This document shows positions 1 to 7,849 of a DNA stretch of 21,046 nucleotides, piece after piece. The notes beneath the pieces were generated by a model, which was given only the letters and a program-made list of their open reading frames with translations, was not told the DNA's origin and made no database searches. Position 1 is the stretch's first letter. The number at the start of each line of letters is the position of its first letter. The stretch comes from CAZHRJ01 sp964534765 (GTDB taxonomy: Bacteria; Lindowbacteria; 2-12-FULL-62-27), in contig CAZHRJ010000041.1 of NCBI GenBank assembly GCA_964534765.1, positions 1-21,046 on the forward strand, read 5' to 3'. The position numbers and the translations under genes are program-made.

Positions 1-1
1 C

Positions 2-433
2 ACGGGCGCGCGGGAATACATCTCGAATGATCAATTGACCGTGCCGCAGACACGCGTGTCCGCCGCCCCGCATTCCGCCGGCCGCGGATCGGCCGGCGTC
101 GAGGGTCGCGTGGTCGTATCCCGGGCGGAAGTCAATCGGGCGATCGACAACAACACGAACGTGATTTTTTCATGGGTCGACGTTCAGCCCTACGCGGTCG
201 CCGGTCAGGTCGAGGGGTTCCGGTTGAACAATATCAAACCGCGCGGCAAACCCTTCTTCAGCCTCCTGGGGTTCCAGGAGGGTGATATCATCAAGCGGGT
301 GAACGGTGTGAAAATGGACAGCGTGGACAAGGCGGTGGGACTTTGGACATCGCTCCACTCGAAGGATCAAGTAAGTTTTTCCATCGATCGCCAGGGAGTT
401 CAGAAGGAGCTGAGCGTTGTTTTCAAACCATGA
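2..433 (+). CDS. gspC: T2SS inner-membrane clamp protein GspC, C-terminal part (5' truncated by window edge)
   Basis: The frame is open from the first base, so only the last 143 residues are visible. GspC spans the inner membrane and links the T2SS platform to the secretin GspD through its periplasmic part. Visible here are the end of the HR/linker region (SRAEVNRAID) and a C-terminal PDZ domain, with the typical GQVEGFRLNNIKP strand followed by LGFQEGDIIKRVNGVKM. This PDZ layout is what GspC proteins show just before their C-terminus. The stop codon (431-433) overlaps the first possible gspD start codons, and the gene heads an unbroken gsp operon, which settles the assignment. The N-terminal cytoplasmic tail, transmembrane helix and start codon lie outside the window. 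Confidence 0.9.
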   Translation, partial: TGAREYISNDQLTVPQTRVSAAPHSAGRGSAGVEGRVVVSRAEVNRAIDNNTNVIFSWVDVQPYAVAGQVEGFRLNNIKPRGKPFFSLLGFQEGDIIKRVNGVKMDSVDKAVGLWTSLHSKDQVSFSIDRQGVQKELSVVFKP

Positions 434-440
434 GAGCCGG

Positions 441-3164
441 ATGATATCCTGGATTCGGCGGCTGATCGGCTGCGCCGTTTTTGCGGCGCTCGTCTTTCTT
501 CCCGCGCTTCCTCTTCCCGCCGCCCTGCCGACGCCGGTTCAGCAGGGAAAAACCCTGTACGAAAAAGGCCGGATCGGCGAGGCGCTGAAACTGTTCGAAA
601 AAATAGGCGATGATCCGGAAGCGCTGTACTACTCGTTTCGGATCTATATCGAGGATCTGCGCGACACACCGTCGGCGAAGGCGACGGCTGAACGGCTGCT
701 CGCCTCGCATCCAAAATCCGTACAGGCCCAGCGCGTCTTGAATATTGCTCAGTCCTGGATTGCCCCCGCCCCGCCGCCAGCCGCGTCCACCGTGCCCGCC
801 CGAGCGGCCCCGGCGCCACCGGCGGGTCCGACGCCGTCGGCCCGGCCCGTCGAGGATGCGAAAAAGCCGGCGCCTCCTCCGTCTGCGATCTCGGAGCCGA
901 AAGTTGAAAAGGGAGTTGATGCCGGCCGATCGGCGGCGATCAAGACGGAAAAAAAGCCGCTTGATGAAAAACCGCCGTCGACCCCTCCCCGCGACACCGC
1001 GGCCGCGCCGGTTTCTCCACCCGTTCGCGCGCCGGCGCCGGTCAAGGCCGCGCCGGCCCCGGGTCCGAAAGTGGATGTGCCGCCGAAGGCGGACACGTCA
1101 TCGAAAATTCCCGAGGCGCCGGCGGCGCGCCAGGACACGGCCAGGGAGAAAGGGCCGATCAGGGAAAAAGAGCCGGCCCCGGCGAAGCCGGAGTCGGTGG
1201 TGCAGGTCAATCTCACGGCGGACATCAAGGAGTTTCTCAAAGCGGTGAGCGATTTGCTCGGTGAAAATATCCTGTACGACCAGAACGTGAGCGGCCAGGT
1301 CATCATGTCCGGTCCGGCGGACGTTCCCATGTCCGAACTCATGGATCTGGCGCTTCAGGTTCTGGCCATGCGGGGATTTACCCTCGTCAAAATGGACCAG
1401 GGCTGGCGGGTCTCGCCGTCCTCGACGGCCCTTCGGGCCAATCTGCCGTTTCATACGCAGCCGAGCAAGGGCATGTCGCAGGAATTGATCACCCAGATTA
1501 TCCGGGTTGACCCGCGTCTGTCCTTGAACGAATTTCGCAACGTCCTCTCGTCCTACATCTCGCCCAATAATAATTTCCAGGTCCTTCCCAAACTCAACCT
1601 CCTCCTGCTGACCGACACGCGGGAGAACATCGCCAAAGTCCTGGATCTGATCCGCCGGATGGAGGACCTCCAGGGCCGGGTTCTGTACCGGCTGTTTACG
1701 CTGAAATACGGCAAGGTTCAGGACATCAAGGGCCGGATCGACGCGATGCTGAGCGGGTATCTGAGCAAAGCCGATTACCTGACGATCCCGGTGGTCGAGA
1801 CCAACCAGCTATGGGTGATCGCCCTGCCGGAGGATATCCAGCGGGTGGAGGGGCTACTGAGGGAAATGGATATCGATTTTGCCTATGATGTGCAGATGAA
1901 GGTCATCCCGCTCAATTACGCCGCCGAGGAGGCCGTGGCCAAACTCGTCGGCGAACTTCTGCAGGTCGGCACGGCCAAATACGCCGCGGACCAGTTCAAA
2001 ATCATCCCGGATCCGCGCCGCCGGGCCGTGATCCTCTCGACGGTGTCGCCGCACATCATGGCGCTGGTGAGCAAGCTGGTATCCGAGGTCGACCAGCCGA
2101 GCGTGCCGCGTGCGGAGAACATTCACATCTACAAGGTCGGCAATGCGGACGCGCTGAAAATCGCGGACAAACTCAATACCCTCTACAAGGACCAGACCGG
2201 CGCCGACCGGATCGGGATTGTGGCGGACGAACAATCCAATTCTCTGATCATCACCGCCAACGCCCAGCGTTTTTCCGAACTCGAATCGATCATCCAGAAA
2301 CTGGATCAGAGCAAGGCCCAGGTCTGGCTCGAGGTCATCGTGGCCGAGGCGTCGCTGGACAAAAGCAAGAGTATCGGCATTCAATGGCTCCTCGACAAAA
2401 GCAACATCGTCCGCGGCCGGTCCCTGACCGGCGCGGCGGGAATTCTCACGGGAGTGAACAAGGGCGCGGAGGGGTTCAACATCGGGGTGGCGCAGTCGGC
2501 GAGCGATTTTGGCGCGCAATTTAATGCCCTCATGAAGGATGAGGATTTCAACGTTCTCAGCACGCCGCACCTGCTGGTCAAGGACAACGAGAAGGCCAAG
2601 ATAGCGGTCGGCGACGTCATTCCGATCCTTCAGAACAGCCAGGTCACGCCGACCGGATCGGTCACGCNNNNNNNNNNGCGCGTGTTGACCTGCCAGATGC
2701 GGACCGTCGTGACCGGATCGGTCACGCGCACATTCAATTTCGAAAACGTCGGCACCAACCTGTCCATCACCCCCCACGTGAACCGCCCGCGGGTGACGCT
2801 CGAATTCACGATGGCGATCCAGGAAGTCAAATCGGTCGCCGAAATCGGCGCCCCGACCCGCACCAACCGGGATCTGGCGACGACCATCACGGTGGAAAGC
2901 AATCAGACGGTGGTTCTGGGCGGAATCATGGGAAAACGGAAATCCTTTGGCCGAAGCGGCGTGCCGATCATTTCCAAACTGCCGCTGATCGGCTGGCTCT
3001 TTCGAAAAGATGTCTATGCGGACAAGCTCACCAATTTGCTGATCTTCATCACTCCGCGGATTATCGACACCATGAGCGACCTTGAAAGTATTTCCAGAGA
3101 GAAAAAGGCGTCCTCGCCGCTGCTGGAGCCGCAGGCCTCTTTGGCGGTTCCCGGAAAACCTTGA
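441..3164 (+). CDS. gspD: T2SS outer-membrane secretin GspD with N-terminal TPR-like region and Pro/Ala-rich linker
   Basis: This is the multimeric outer-membrane channel of the T2SS. The ATG at 441 is preferred because it starts a clean signal peptide (about residues 1-28, ending near LPAALP); a TTG at 417 would put a polar stretch in front. Then come a TPR-like helical region (about 33-105), a Pro/Ala/Lys-rich linker (about 107-253), an N0/STN domain (254-325), four secretin_N-type modules (about 348-409, 415-478, 486-553, 561-621) and the secretin core (627-876) with VWLEVIVAEA, VGDVIPIL, TPHVN and VPIISKLPLIGWLF. As written it is 907 residues, well above the usual 650-700, because of the N-terminal extension, one apparent extra N module and a suspect insertion. 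A 10-N gap lies inside the core (2668-2677). PilQ is an alternative secretin, but the gsp context excludes it. Confidence 0.95.
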   Translation: MISWIRRLIGCAVFAALVFLPALPLPAALPTPVQQGKTLYEKGRIGEALKLFEKIGDDPEALYYSFRIYIEDLRDTPSAKATAERLLASHPKSVQAQRVLNIAQSWIAPAPPPAASTVPARAAPAPPAGPTPSARPVEDAKKPAPPPSAISEPKVEKGVDAGRSAAIKTEKKPLDEKPPSTPPRDTAAAPVSPPVRAPAPVKAAPAPGPKVDVPPKADTSSKIPEAPAARQDTAREKGPIREKEPAPAKPESVVQVNLTADIKEFLKAVSDLLGENILYDQNVSGQVIMSGPADVPMSELMDLALQVLAMRGFTLVKMDQGWRVSPSSTALRANLPFHTQPSKGMSQELITQIIRVDPRLSLNEFRNVLSSYISPNNNFQVLPKLNLLLLTDTRENIAKVLDLIRRMEDLQGRVLYRLFTLKYGKVQDIKGRIDAMLSGYLSKADYLTIPVVETNQLWVIALPEDIQRVEGLLREMDIDFAYDVQMKVIPLNYAAEEAVAKLVGELLQVGTAKYAADQFKIIPDPRRRAVILSTVSPHIMALVSKLVSEVDQPSVPRAENIHIYKVGNADALKIADKLNTLYKDQTGADRIGIVADEQSNSLIITANAQRFSELESIIQKLDQSKAQVWLEVIVAEASLDKSKSIGIQWLLDKSNIVRGRSLTGAAGILTGVNKGAEGFNIGVAQSASDFGAQFNALMKDEDFNVLSTPHLLVKDNEKAKIAVGDVIPILQNSQVTPTGSVTXXXXRVLTCQMRTVVTGSVTRTFNFENVGTNLSITPHVNRPRVTLEFTMAIQEVKSVAEIGAPTRTNRDLATTITVESNQTVVLGGIMGKRKSFGRSGVPIISKLPLIGWLFRKDVYADKLTNLLIFITPRIIDTMSDLESISREKKASSPLLEPQASLAVPGKP
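2668..2677. other. Assembly gap (10 Ns) inside gspD
   Basis: Ten undetermined bases interrupt the secretin core. The sequence just before the gap (GACCGGATCGGTCACGC, 2651-2667) recurs exactly 60 bases later (2711-2727). The gap therefore sits in a direct repeat and was probably created by a scaffolding join. The reading frame is kept across it as written. Confidence 0.98.
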
Positions 3165-3177
3165 TCTCCCGCTTCCC

Positions 3178-4656
3178 ATGACCGAAGCGGCGCGCATCAA
3201 ACAACTCTTCGAAAAAGTCAACCTATCCTTTTTCAAGGAACACCGCATCCTCCCGCTCGATCCCGGGCCGCCGGTGCGGCTGGGCGTGGTCGAAAAACCG
3301 GACGCGGAAGTACTCACCCACCTGCAGATTCTCTATCAATCCCAGGTCGAATGCGTTCCCCTCGCACCCAACGTCGTGGAGGAGGGACTCGACCGCGCTG
3401 CCCAGGCGCTCCTCTCGGGCGCCCCGGAGGTGGATCTCGGAATGGATCCGGAGGAACTGTCGAAACTGGAGCAGGAAGTCACGGAGGAGCGGTCGGATCT
3501 GGACGTGACGGTCCAGGCGCCGGTGATCCGGATGGTCAATGCGCTGATCGCCGACGCGCTCACGCGCCGCGCCAGCGACATCCATTTCGAGCCGGGGGAG
3601 GACGAAGTCACCGTGCGGATCCGGGTGGACGGGATTCTCCATCCGGTTCGCACCTACGCGCGGAGCCTTCATCCGGCCGTCGTGTCCCGGATCAAAATCA
3701 TGGCCCGGCTCGATATCGCCGAAAAACTCCTCCCGCAGGACGGCCGCATCAACCTCCGCAACGTCGGCCGGCAAATCGACGTCCGGGTCAGCGTGGTCCC
3801 AACGGCCCACGGCGAGCGGGTGGTACTGCGTCTCCTGGACAAGGGGACGCTTCTATCCCTGGCGCAGCTGGGCCTGTCGGCCCAGCAGCAAGCCCGGTTG
3901 ACGGAAATGCTGCGCCGGCCCAATGGCATTCTTCTTCTGACGGGACCCACCGGCAGCGGCAAGTCGACGACCCTCTATTCATTTTTACAGACCCTCAATG
4001 ATCCTGGAACCAATATCATCACGCTCGAAGATCCGGTCGAATACAAACTCGACGGCATCAGCCAGATCGAAGTCAAACCGCGGATCGGGTTCACCTTCGC
4101 CGCCGGCCTCCGGTCGATTCTCCGGCAGGATCCCGACACGATTTCCGTGGGCGAGATCCGCGATTCCGAGACGGCCGATCTGGCCGTCCACGCCGCCCTC
4201 ACCGGCCACCGCGTGCTGTCGACGCTCCACACGAACGATTCGGTCGGCGCGATCGCGCGCCTGATCGATCTGGGCATCCAGCCCTTTTTGATCGCTTCGT
4301 CCCTCATCGGCGTCGCGGCCCAGCGCCTGGTCAGAAAATTATGCTCCTGCGCCCAGCGCGGCGCTCCGGCCGACGCCTTTTTCTCCGTCTTTCCGGAGGC
4401 CCACGCGTCGCTGACGTCGATCGGCGTGCCCAAAGGCTGTGACGCCTGCCTGAACACAGGGTATCGCGGCCGGACCGGGGTGTTTGAGATTCTCTCGATT
4501 TCGGCCGGGCTGCAAAATGAGATTGTCCGCGGTTTTGACGAGGGACAATTCCGTCGCCTCGCCTACTCGGAAGGGTATCGGCCGCTTCGGACGCACGCGC
4601 TGGAAAAAATAGCCGCGGCGGAAACGACGGTTGAGGAAATTCTGAAAATCCTGTGA
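3178..4656 (+). CDS. gspE: T2SS cytoplasmic ATPase GspE
   Basis: GspE is the hexameric secretion ATPase that drives pseudopilus assembly from the cytoplasmic face. The 492-residue product has an N-terminal N1E/MshEN-like domain (roughly 1-110). The RecA-like core carries Walker A GPTGSGKST (256-264), the Asp box EDPVEY (284-289), Walker B DPDTISVGEIRD (318-329) and the His box STLHTNDSVGAI. A C-terminal cysteine cluster has C389-S-C391 and C421-x2-C424. The usual GspE zinc motif is two CxxC pairs, so the first pair is one residue short. I chose ATG 3178, 13 bases after the gspD stop, because the in-frame extension upstream lies inside gspD and is Arg-rich. It continues the operon and overlaps gspF by GTGA. 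Confidence 0.96.
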   Translation: MTEAARIKQLFEKVNLSFFKEHRILPLDPGPPVRLGVVEKPDAEVLTHLQILYQSQVECVPLAPNVVEEGLDRAAQALLSGAPEVDLGMDPEELSKLEQEVTEERSDLDVTVQAPVIRMVNALIADALTRRASDIHFEPGEDEVTVRIRVDGILHPVRTYARSLHPAVVSRIKIMARLDIAEKLLPQDGRINLRNVGRQIDVRVSVVPTAHGERVVLRLLDKGTLLSLAQLGLSAQQQARLTEMLRRPNGILLLTGPTGSGKSTTLYSFLQTLNDPGTNIITLEDPVEYKLDGISQIEVKPRIGFTFAAGLRSILRQDPDTISVGEIRDSETADLAVHAALTGHRVLSTLHTNDSVGAIARLIDLGIQPFLIASSLIGVAAQRLVRKLCSCAQRGAPADAFFSVFPEAHASLTSIGVPKGCDACLNTGYRGRTGVFEILSISAGLQNEIVRGFDEGQFRRLAYSEGYRPLRTHALEKIAAAETTVEEILKIL

Positions 4657-5837
4657 GCCCATTTTTTGACTATGAGGCGGTATCCAAAACCGGAAGCGTC
4701 GAGAAAGGGTCTGTCATGGCCACCGACGCCGCCGCCGCCCGGCTCAAACTTCGCCGTACCGGGATATCATCGGTATTGAGTCTGGAACCCTCGGACGCGG
4801 AGCGTATGAGAAAGCGCAGCGTATCAGCGAGCCGCCTTCAGGAAACACTGACAAGCCTTGCCATCCTTCTCAAGGGCGGGCTGCCCCTTCTGGCGGCGCT
4901 CCAAGCGGTTGGCTCCCGCACCCGGTCTGCGGCGGTCCGATCGGCGCTTCTGTCGATGTCCTCGGCCGTGGAGAGCGGGCAGTCCCTGACCGACGCGGCG
5001 GCCGCCACGGGCATGTTCCCCGATTACCTCCTGGCGGGTGTGCGGGTCGGCGAGGAATCGGGCCGGCTGGCGGAATCGCTGACCAGGGCCGCGGACGCTC
5101 TGGCCCGGGAAAACGCATTTCGACGGCGGATGGAGGGTATTCTTCTGTATCCGGTGGTGGTGTTTACGTTTTCGATGTTTGTCATCGGATTTCTGATGGC
5201 GTTCGTAGTCCCCAAACTGACGGAAATTTTTGAAGGCTCAACCTATCCCCTGCCGATGCTGACGCGGGCCCTCCTGGTCGTATCCCATTTCATTCAATCC
5301 GCCGGGCCGGCGTCGTCGGCGGGACTGGTGGCGATCCTTGCGGCGGCGGCTGTTTTCTCGAGAACCGAAAAGGGTCAGGTGGGCAAGGAGCGGTTGATGT
5401 TCCGGCTGGCCGTGTTTCGAAAGATCGCCATGGCCCGATGGCTGTCCTCTCTGTCCGTTCTGCTGGAAAGCGGGCTGGATCTTGTGAAAGCCCTGGACGT
5501 ATCGAAAGCGTCCGCCGGGAGCCGGCTGATTTCGGATGAGGTCGATCGCATCCGCGACGGCCTCCGGCGCGGCCGGTCGTTCAGTCACCTGGTGTCTGAA
5601 CAGCCGCTCATGGATGTGGTCCCGGCGGAACTCCTGGCTTCGGGGGAATCGGGCGGACAGCTCAAAACCGTCTGCGCCGTTTCCGCGTCCGCCCTTGAGG
5701 AGGAAGCCTCAAGGGAGCTTGAGCGGTTTGCCGTGTTGCTGGAACCGGCGCTGATTTTGTCGCTGGGCATTCTGGCCGGAGTCATCGTCGTTTCGGTTCT
5801 TCTGCCCATCGTCGATCTTTCCCGGACCCTGCAATGA
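4653..5837 (+). CDS. gspF: T2SS inner-membrane platform protein GspF
   Basis: GspF is the polytopic inner-membrane platform that works with GspE and GspL to insert pseudopilins. The 394-residue product has the standard two-repeat T2SSF layout. Each repeat is a helical cytoplasmic domain (about 60-165 and 260-360) with the family signatures LLKGGLPLLAALQ, VRVGEESGRL and SVLLESGLDLVKALDV. Membrane segments are at about 167-192, 215-238 and 365-388. The GTG start overlaps the gspE stop (GTGA, 4653-4656), and its own stop overlaps an ATG for gspG (ATGA, 5834-5837). Length and motif order match the family. PilC of type IV pili is related, but the operon context makes this GspF. Confidence 0.95.
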   Translation: MSPFFDYEAVSKTGSVEKGSVMATDAAAARLKLRRTGISSVLSLEPSDAERMRKRSVSASRLQETLTSLAILLKGGLPLLAALQAVGSRTRSAAVRSALLSMSSAVESGQSLTDAAAATGMFPDYLLAGVRVGEESGRLAESLTRAADALARENAFRRRMEGILLYPVVVFTFSMFVIGFLMAFVVPKLTEIFEGSTYPLPMLTRALLVVSHFIQSAGPASSAGLVAILAAAAVFSRTEKGQVGKERLMFRLAVFRKIAMARWLSSLSVLLESGLDLVKALDVSKASAGSRLISDEVDRIRDGLRRGRSFSHLVSEQPLMDVVPAELLASGESGGQLKTVCAVSASALEEEASRELERFAVLLEPALILSLGILAGVIVVSVLLPIVDLSRTLQ

Positions 5838-6388
5838 TTTTTGTGCGGCGCGGCTGTCGCCCATGCCGTGGGTTTGCTAGCATGCGCGAAATGCTGACTT
5901 GGACAAAGCCGCGTCGAGCGCCTCGCCAGAGGCGGGCGGCGCCGGCGGCCGGATTCACCCTGATTGAGATGCTGATCGTGATATCGATCATCGGTCTTTT
6001 GGCGGCCCTGATCGCGCCCCGGCTTCTCGGGCACTTCACGGCGGCCAAACGGACAAAGGCGATGGCGGATATCAAAATCCTGTCCGCCGCGATCGAACTG
6101 TACGCCATCGACAATAATAAACCGCCGACGACCGAGCAGGGGATCCGGGCCCTTGTCGAAAAGCCGATCCAGGAACCGGTTCCGGCCCGGTGGCGAGAAG
6201 GCGGGTATCTCAAACAACGTCTCCCGCCAAAAGATCCCTGGGGAAACGAGTACATCTATCTCTCGCCGGGCCTGCACGATCCCGAATTTGACATCCTGTG
6301 TTACGGATCGGATGGCGCCGCGGGCGGCGCGTCGGATGCGGCCGATATCGAGAGTTGGGATTTGCAGGGCGAAGGCGCCGTCAAATAA
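5834..6388 (+). CDS. gspG: T2SS major pseudopilin GspG
   Basis: This is the major subunit of the periplasmic pseudopilus. The prepilin peptidase site G-FTLIE is followed by a hydrophobic helix (FTLIEMLIVISIIGLLAAL), with Glu at mature position 5. The globular part ends in the GspG-type Ca-binding loop region (KDPWGNEYIYLSPG, then FDILCYGSDGAAGG and ADIESW). The mature protein is about 144 residues, normal for GspG. The start is uncertain. The ATG at 5834 overlaps the gspF stop (ATGA) and gives a 40-residue leader; ATGs at 5882 and 5891 give 24- and 21-residue leaders, closer to the family, but without a convincing ribosome binding site. The leader is Arg-rich in every case. Confidence 0.93.
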   Translation: MIFVRRGCRPCRGFASMREMLTWTKPRRAPRQRRAAPAAGFTLIEMLIVISIIGLLAALIAPRLLGHFTAAKRTKAMADIKILSAAIELYAIDNNKPPTTEQGIRALVEKPIQEPVPARWREGGYLKQRLPPKDPWGNEYIYLSPGLHDPEFDILCYGSDGAAGGASDAADIESWDLQGEGAVK

Positions 6389-6390
6389 GA

Positions 6391-6888
6391 TTGAGACCTT
6401 CACGATCCGGATTCAGTTTGATCGAGCTGTTGCTGGTGATGCTGATCATGGGTCTGCTCATGACCATGGCCGCTCCGCGCCTGGCCGCGTTTCTTCCGCT
6501 TCCCGAAGATAGAGAATTGAGAACGATGGAACACTTTTTTCTCAGGGGCAGCCGCATCGCGCTGAGGGAACCGCTCGTTCCCGCGTCCACGCCTGACGCC
6601 AAACCGCTCCGGATAAAAATCGTTCCACCTGATCTGCTGATTCTGCTTCGCGCGGACACCGAACTGGTCCGGATGAAACTTGGGTCGTACAAGATCGAAT
6701 CGGTCGAGCAGGACGGCATCCCGACACCCCCGGAACCGGAATTCTCGTTCAACGCGCTCGGACAGATCGCGACTTTCAAGCTGACCCTGTCGGGCGCATC
6801 GCGCATGCCCGGCGGCGCGGCTGTGAACAAAAGACTCTGGAGAATCAACCGGCTGGGTGTTGTCCGGTGGGAGACGGTTACAGGATGA
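6391..6888 (+). CDS. gspH: T2SS minor pseudopilin GspH
   Basis: GspH is a minor pseudopilin thought to sit near the tip of the pseudopilus. The likely start is TTG at 6391, two bases after the gspG stop. It yields a compact leader (MRPSRSG) directly before FSLIELLLVMLIMGLLMTM, with a consensus G-F cleavage site and Glu5. An upstream start at 6298 would run through gspG and place an Arg-rich stretch in front, so I rejected it. The mature protein is about 158 residues with a poorly conserved C-terminal domain, usual for GspH. Its position between gspG and gspI supports the name. The stop overlaps the gspI ATG (ATGA, 6885-6888). Confidence 0.85.
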   Translation: MRPSRSGFSLIELLLVMLIMGLLMTMAAPRLAAFLPLPEDRELRTMEHFFLRGSRIALREPLVPASTPDAKPLRIKIVPPDLLILLRADTELVRMKLGSYKIESVEQDGIPTPPEPEFSFNALGQIATFKLTLSGASRMPGGAAVNKRLWRINRLGVVRWETVTG

Positions 6889-7199
6889 TCCGCCGGTCAT
6901 CGCCCGGATTTACGCTCCTGGAATTGCTCGTCGCGCTCGCCTTCGTCGCCACCGCCGCCCTCTCGCTGATGGCCGTGGTCCGCTCGGGCCTTCGTCAGGT
7001 CCAGATCTCCCGGGACCTGCTGATCGCCGGCCAGGCGGCGACGCTTCCCTCCACGCTGGATCCCAAACTGCTCGGCGTGCGGCGCAAGGACGTGAAAACC
7101 GAATGGTTCGAACTGGGGCCGGTCCAGATCGAGAGCGTGACGGTTGAAGTCACTCCGCAGGACCGGGCTGAGGGAATTCGTCTGAAGGTGTACAAGTGA
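6885..7199 (+). CDS. gspI: T2SS minor pseudopilin GspI
   Basis: GspI is a minor pseudopilin that forms the tip complex with GspJ and GspK. The 104-residue product begins MIRRSSPG, then FTLLELLVALAFVATAALSL: a short basic leader, G-F cleavage site, Glu5 and hydrophobic helix. The small C-terminal domain ends in a region resembling the T2SSI fold (WFELGPVQIESVTVEVTP). The ATG overlaps the gspH stop, and a purine-rich GGTGGGAG stretch lies upstream. Its stop overlaps the GTG start of gspJ (GTGA, 7196-7199). Short length and gene order fit GspI. Confidence 0.88.
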   Translation: MIRRSSPGFTLLELLVALAFVATAALSLMAVVRSGLRQVQISRDLLIAGQAATLPSTLDPKLLGVRRKDVKTEWFELGPVQIESVTVEVTPQDRAEGIRLKVYK

Positions 7200-7849
7200 A
7201 TCGCGCCGGTCTATTCCGGCCGGCCGCCGGCCGCCGGTCGACCGGCGTCGCGCCCGCCGGGTTTACGCTCATCGAACTGATCCTGTCCGTTTCCCTGATG
7301 GCCCTTCTCTCGGCTCTCCTGGCCGGACTCTTCGCTAACTGCAGAAAAACGTCCGCGGCCGCCGATACCGCCGCCGCCCGGCTCCGGACGGAGGCACTGC
7401 TCCGGGAGTCCATTCAATCCGAGGTGGATTTGAGTTACTCGTCCGTGAACTTTGAGTCGGCGGATGAGCGGGTCCGGGGATTCGCGATCAAATCATACGG
7501 GTCGTTTGGCCCTCACCGCTTGAAAATATACAGCCGGTACTTGTTTCAACCGGACGAGACCGCCGCGCTCTATCAATTGGTCCGGCACGTGGTGCCGGAG
7601 GGGATCGGAGTCCGGGAGACGAAGGACATTCTGATGGACAATATCGGTGACCCGGTATTCGAGGCTTACTCGGAAGCGGCCGCCGGATTTGTTCCACTGG
7701 AGACTCTGCCTGTGCCGCCGGACATGGTTCGAGTCCGGTTTCGCTGGTATCGGAATCGCCCGCTGTCGGCCGGAGATATCCCCGCGTCACCGTTCGATGA
7801 AATCGTCTTTTTCCTATCCAATGAAACCGCGTCGGCATCGAGACTCTGA
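7196..7849 (+). CDS. gspJ: T2SS minor pseudopilin GspJ
   Basis: GspJ is a tip pseudopilin and partner of GspI and GspK. The 217-residue product has a long Arg/Ala-rich leader (22 residues ending VAPAG), followed by FTLIELILSVSLMALLSALL with Glu5. The C-terminal half includes FRWYRNRPLS, like the strand region of GspJ proteins. The GTG start overlaps the gspI stop, with GAAGG about 8 bases upstream as a ribosome binding site. The 3' end overlaps the start of gspK by 29 bases (7821-7849), the longest overlap in the operon. The leader-coding DNA (about 7215-7245) is extremely GC-rich and low in complexity. Confidence 0.87.
   Translation: MNRAGLFRPAAGRRSTGVAPAGFTLIELILSVSLMALLSALLAGLFANCRKTSAAADTAAARLRTEALLRESIQSEVDLSYSSVNFESADERVRGFAIKSYGSFGPHRLKIYSRYLFQPDETAALYQLVRHVVPEGIGVRETKDILMDNIGDPVFEAYSEAAAGFVPLETLPVPPDMVRVRFRWYRNRPLSAGDIPASPFDEIVFFLSNETASASRL

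Noticed and set aside
1854..3317. 487-codon open frame on the minus strand over gspD/gspE
   Set aside because: It is antisense to clear secretin and ATPase coding sequence, spans the N gap, is rich in Arg/His/Asp with no recognisable domain, and is explained by GC-rich codon use.
441..5837. Type IV pilus assembly genes (pilQ, pilB, pilC) as an alternative reading
   Set aside because: GspC PDZ, GspG-type Ca-loop end, GspH-I-J-K minor pseudopilins and GspL-M-N order are specific for type II secretion.
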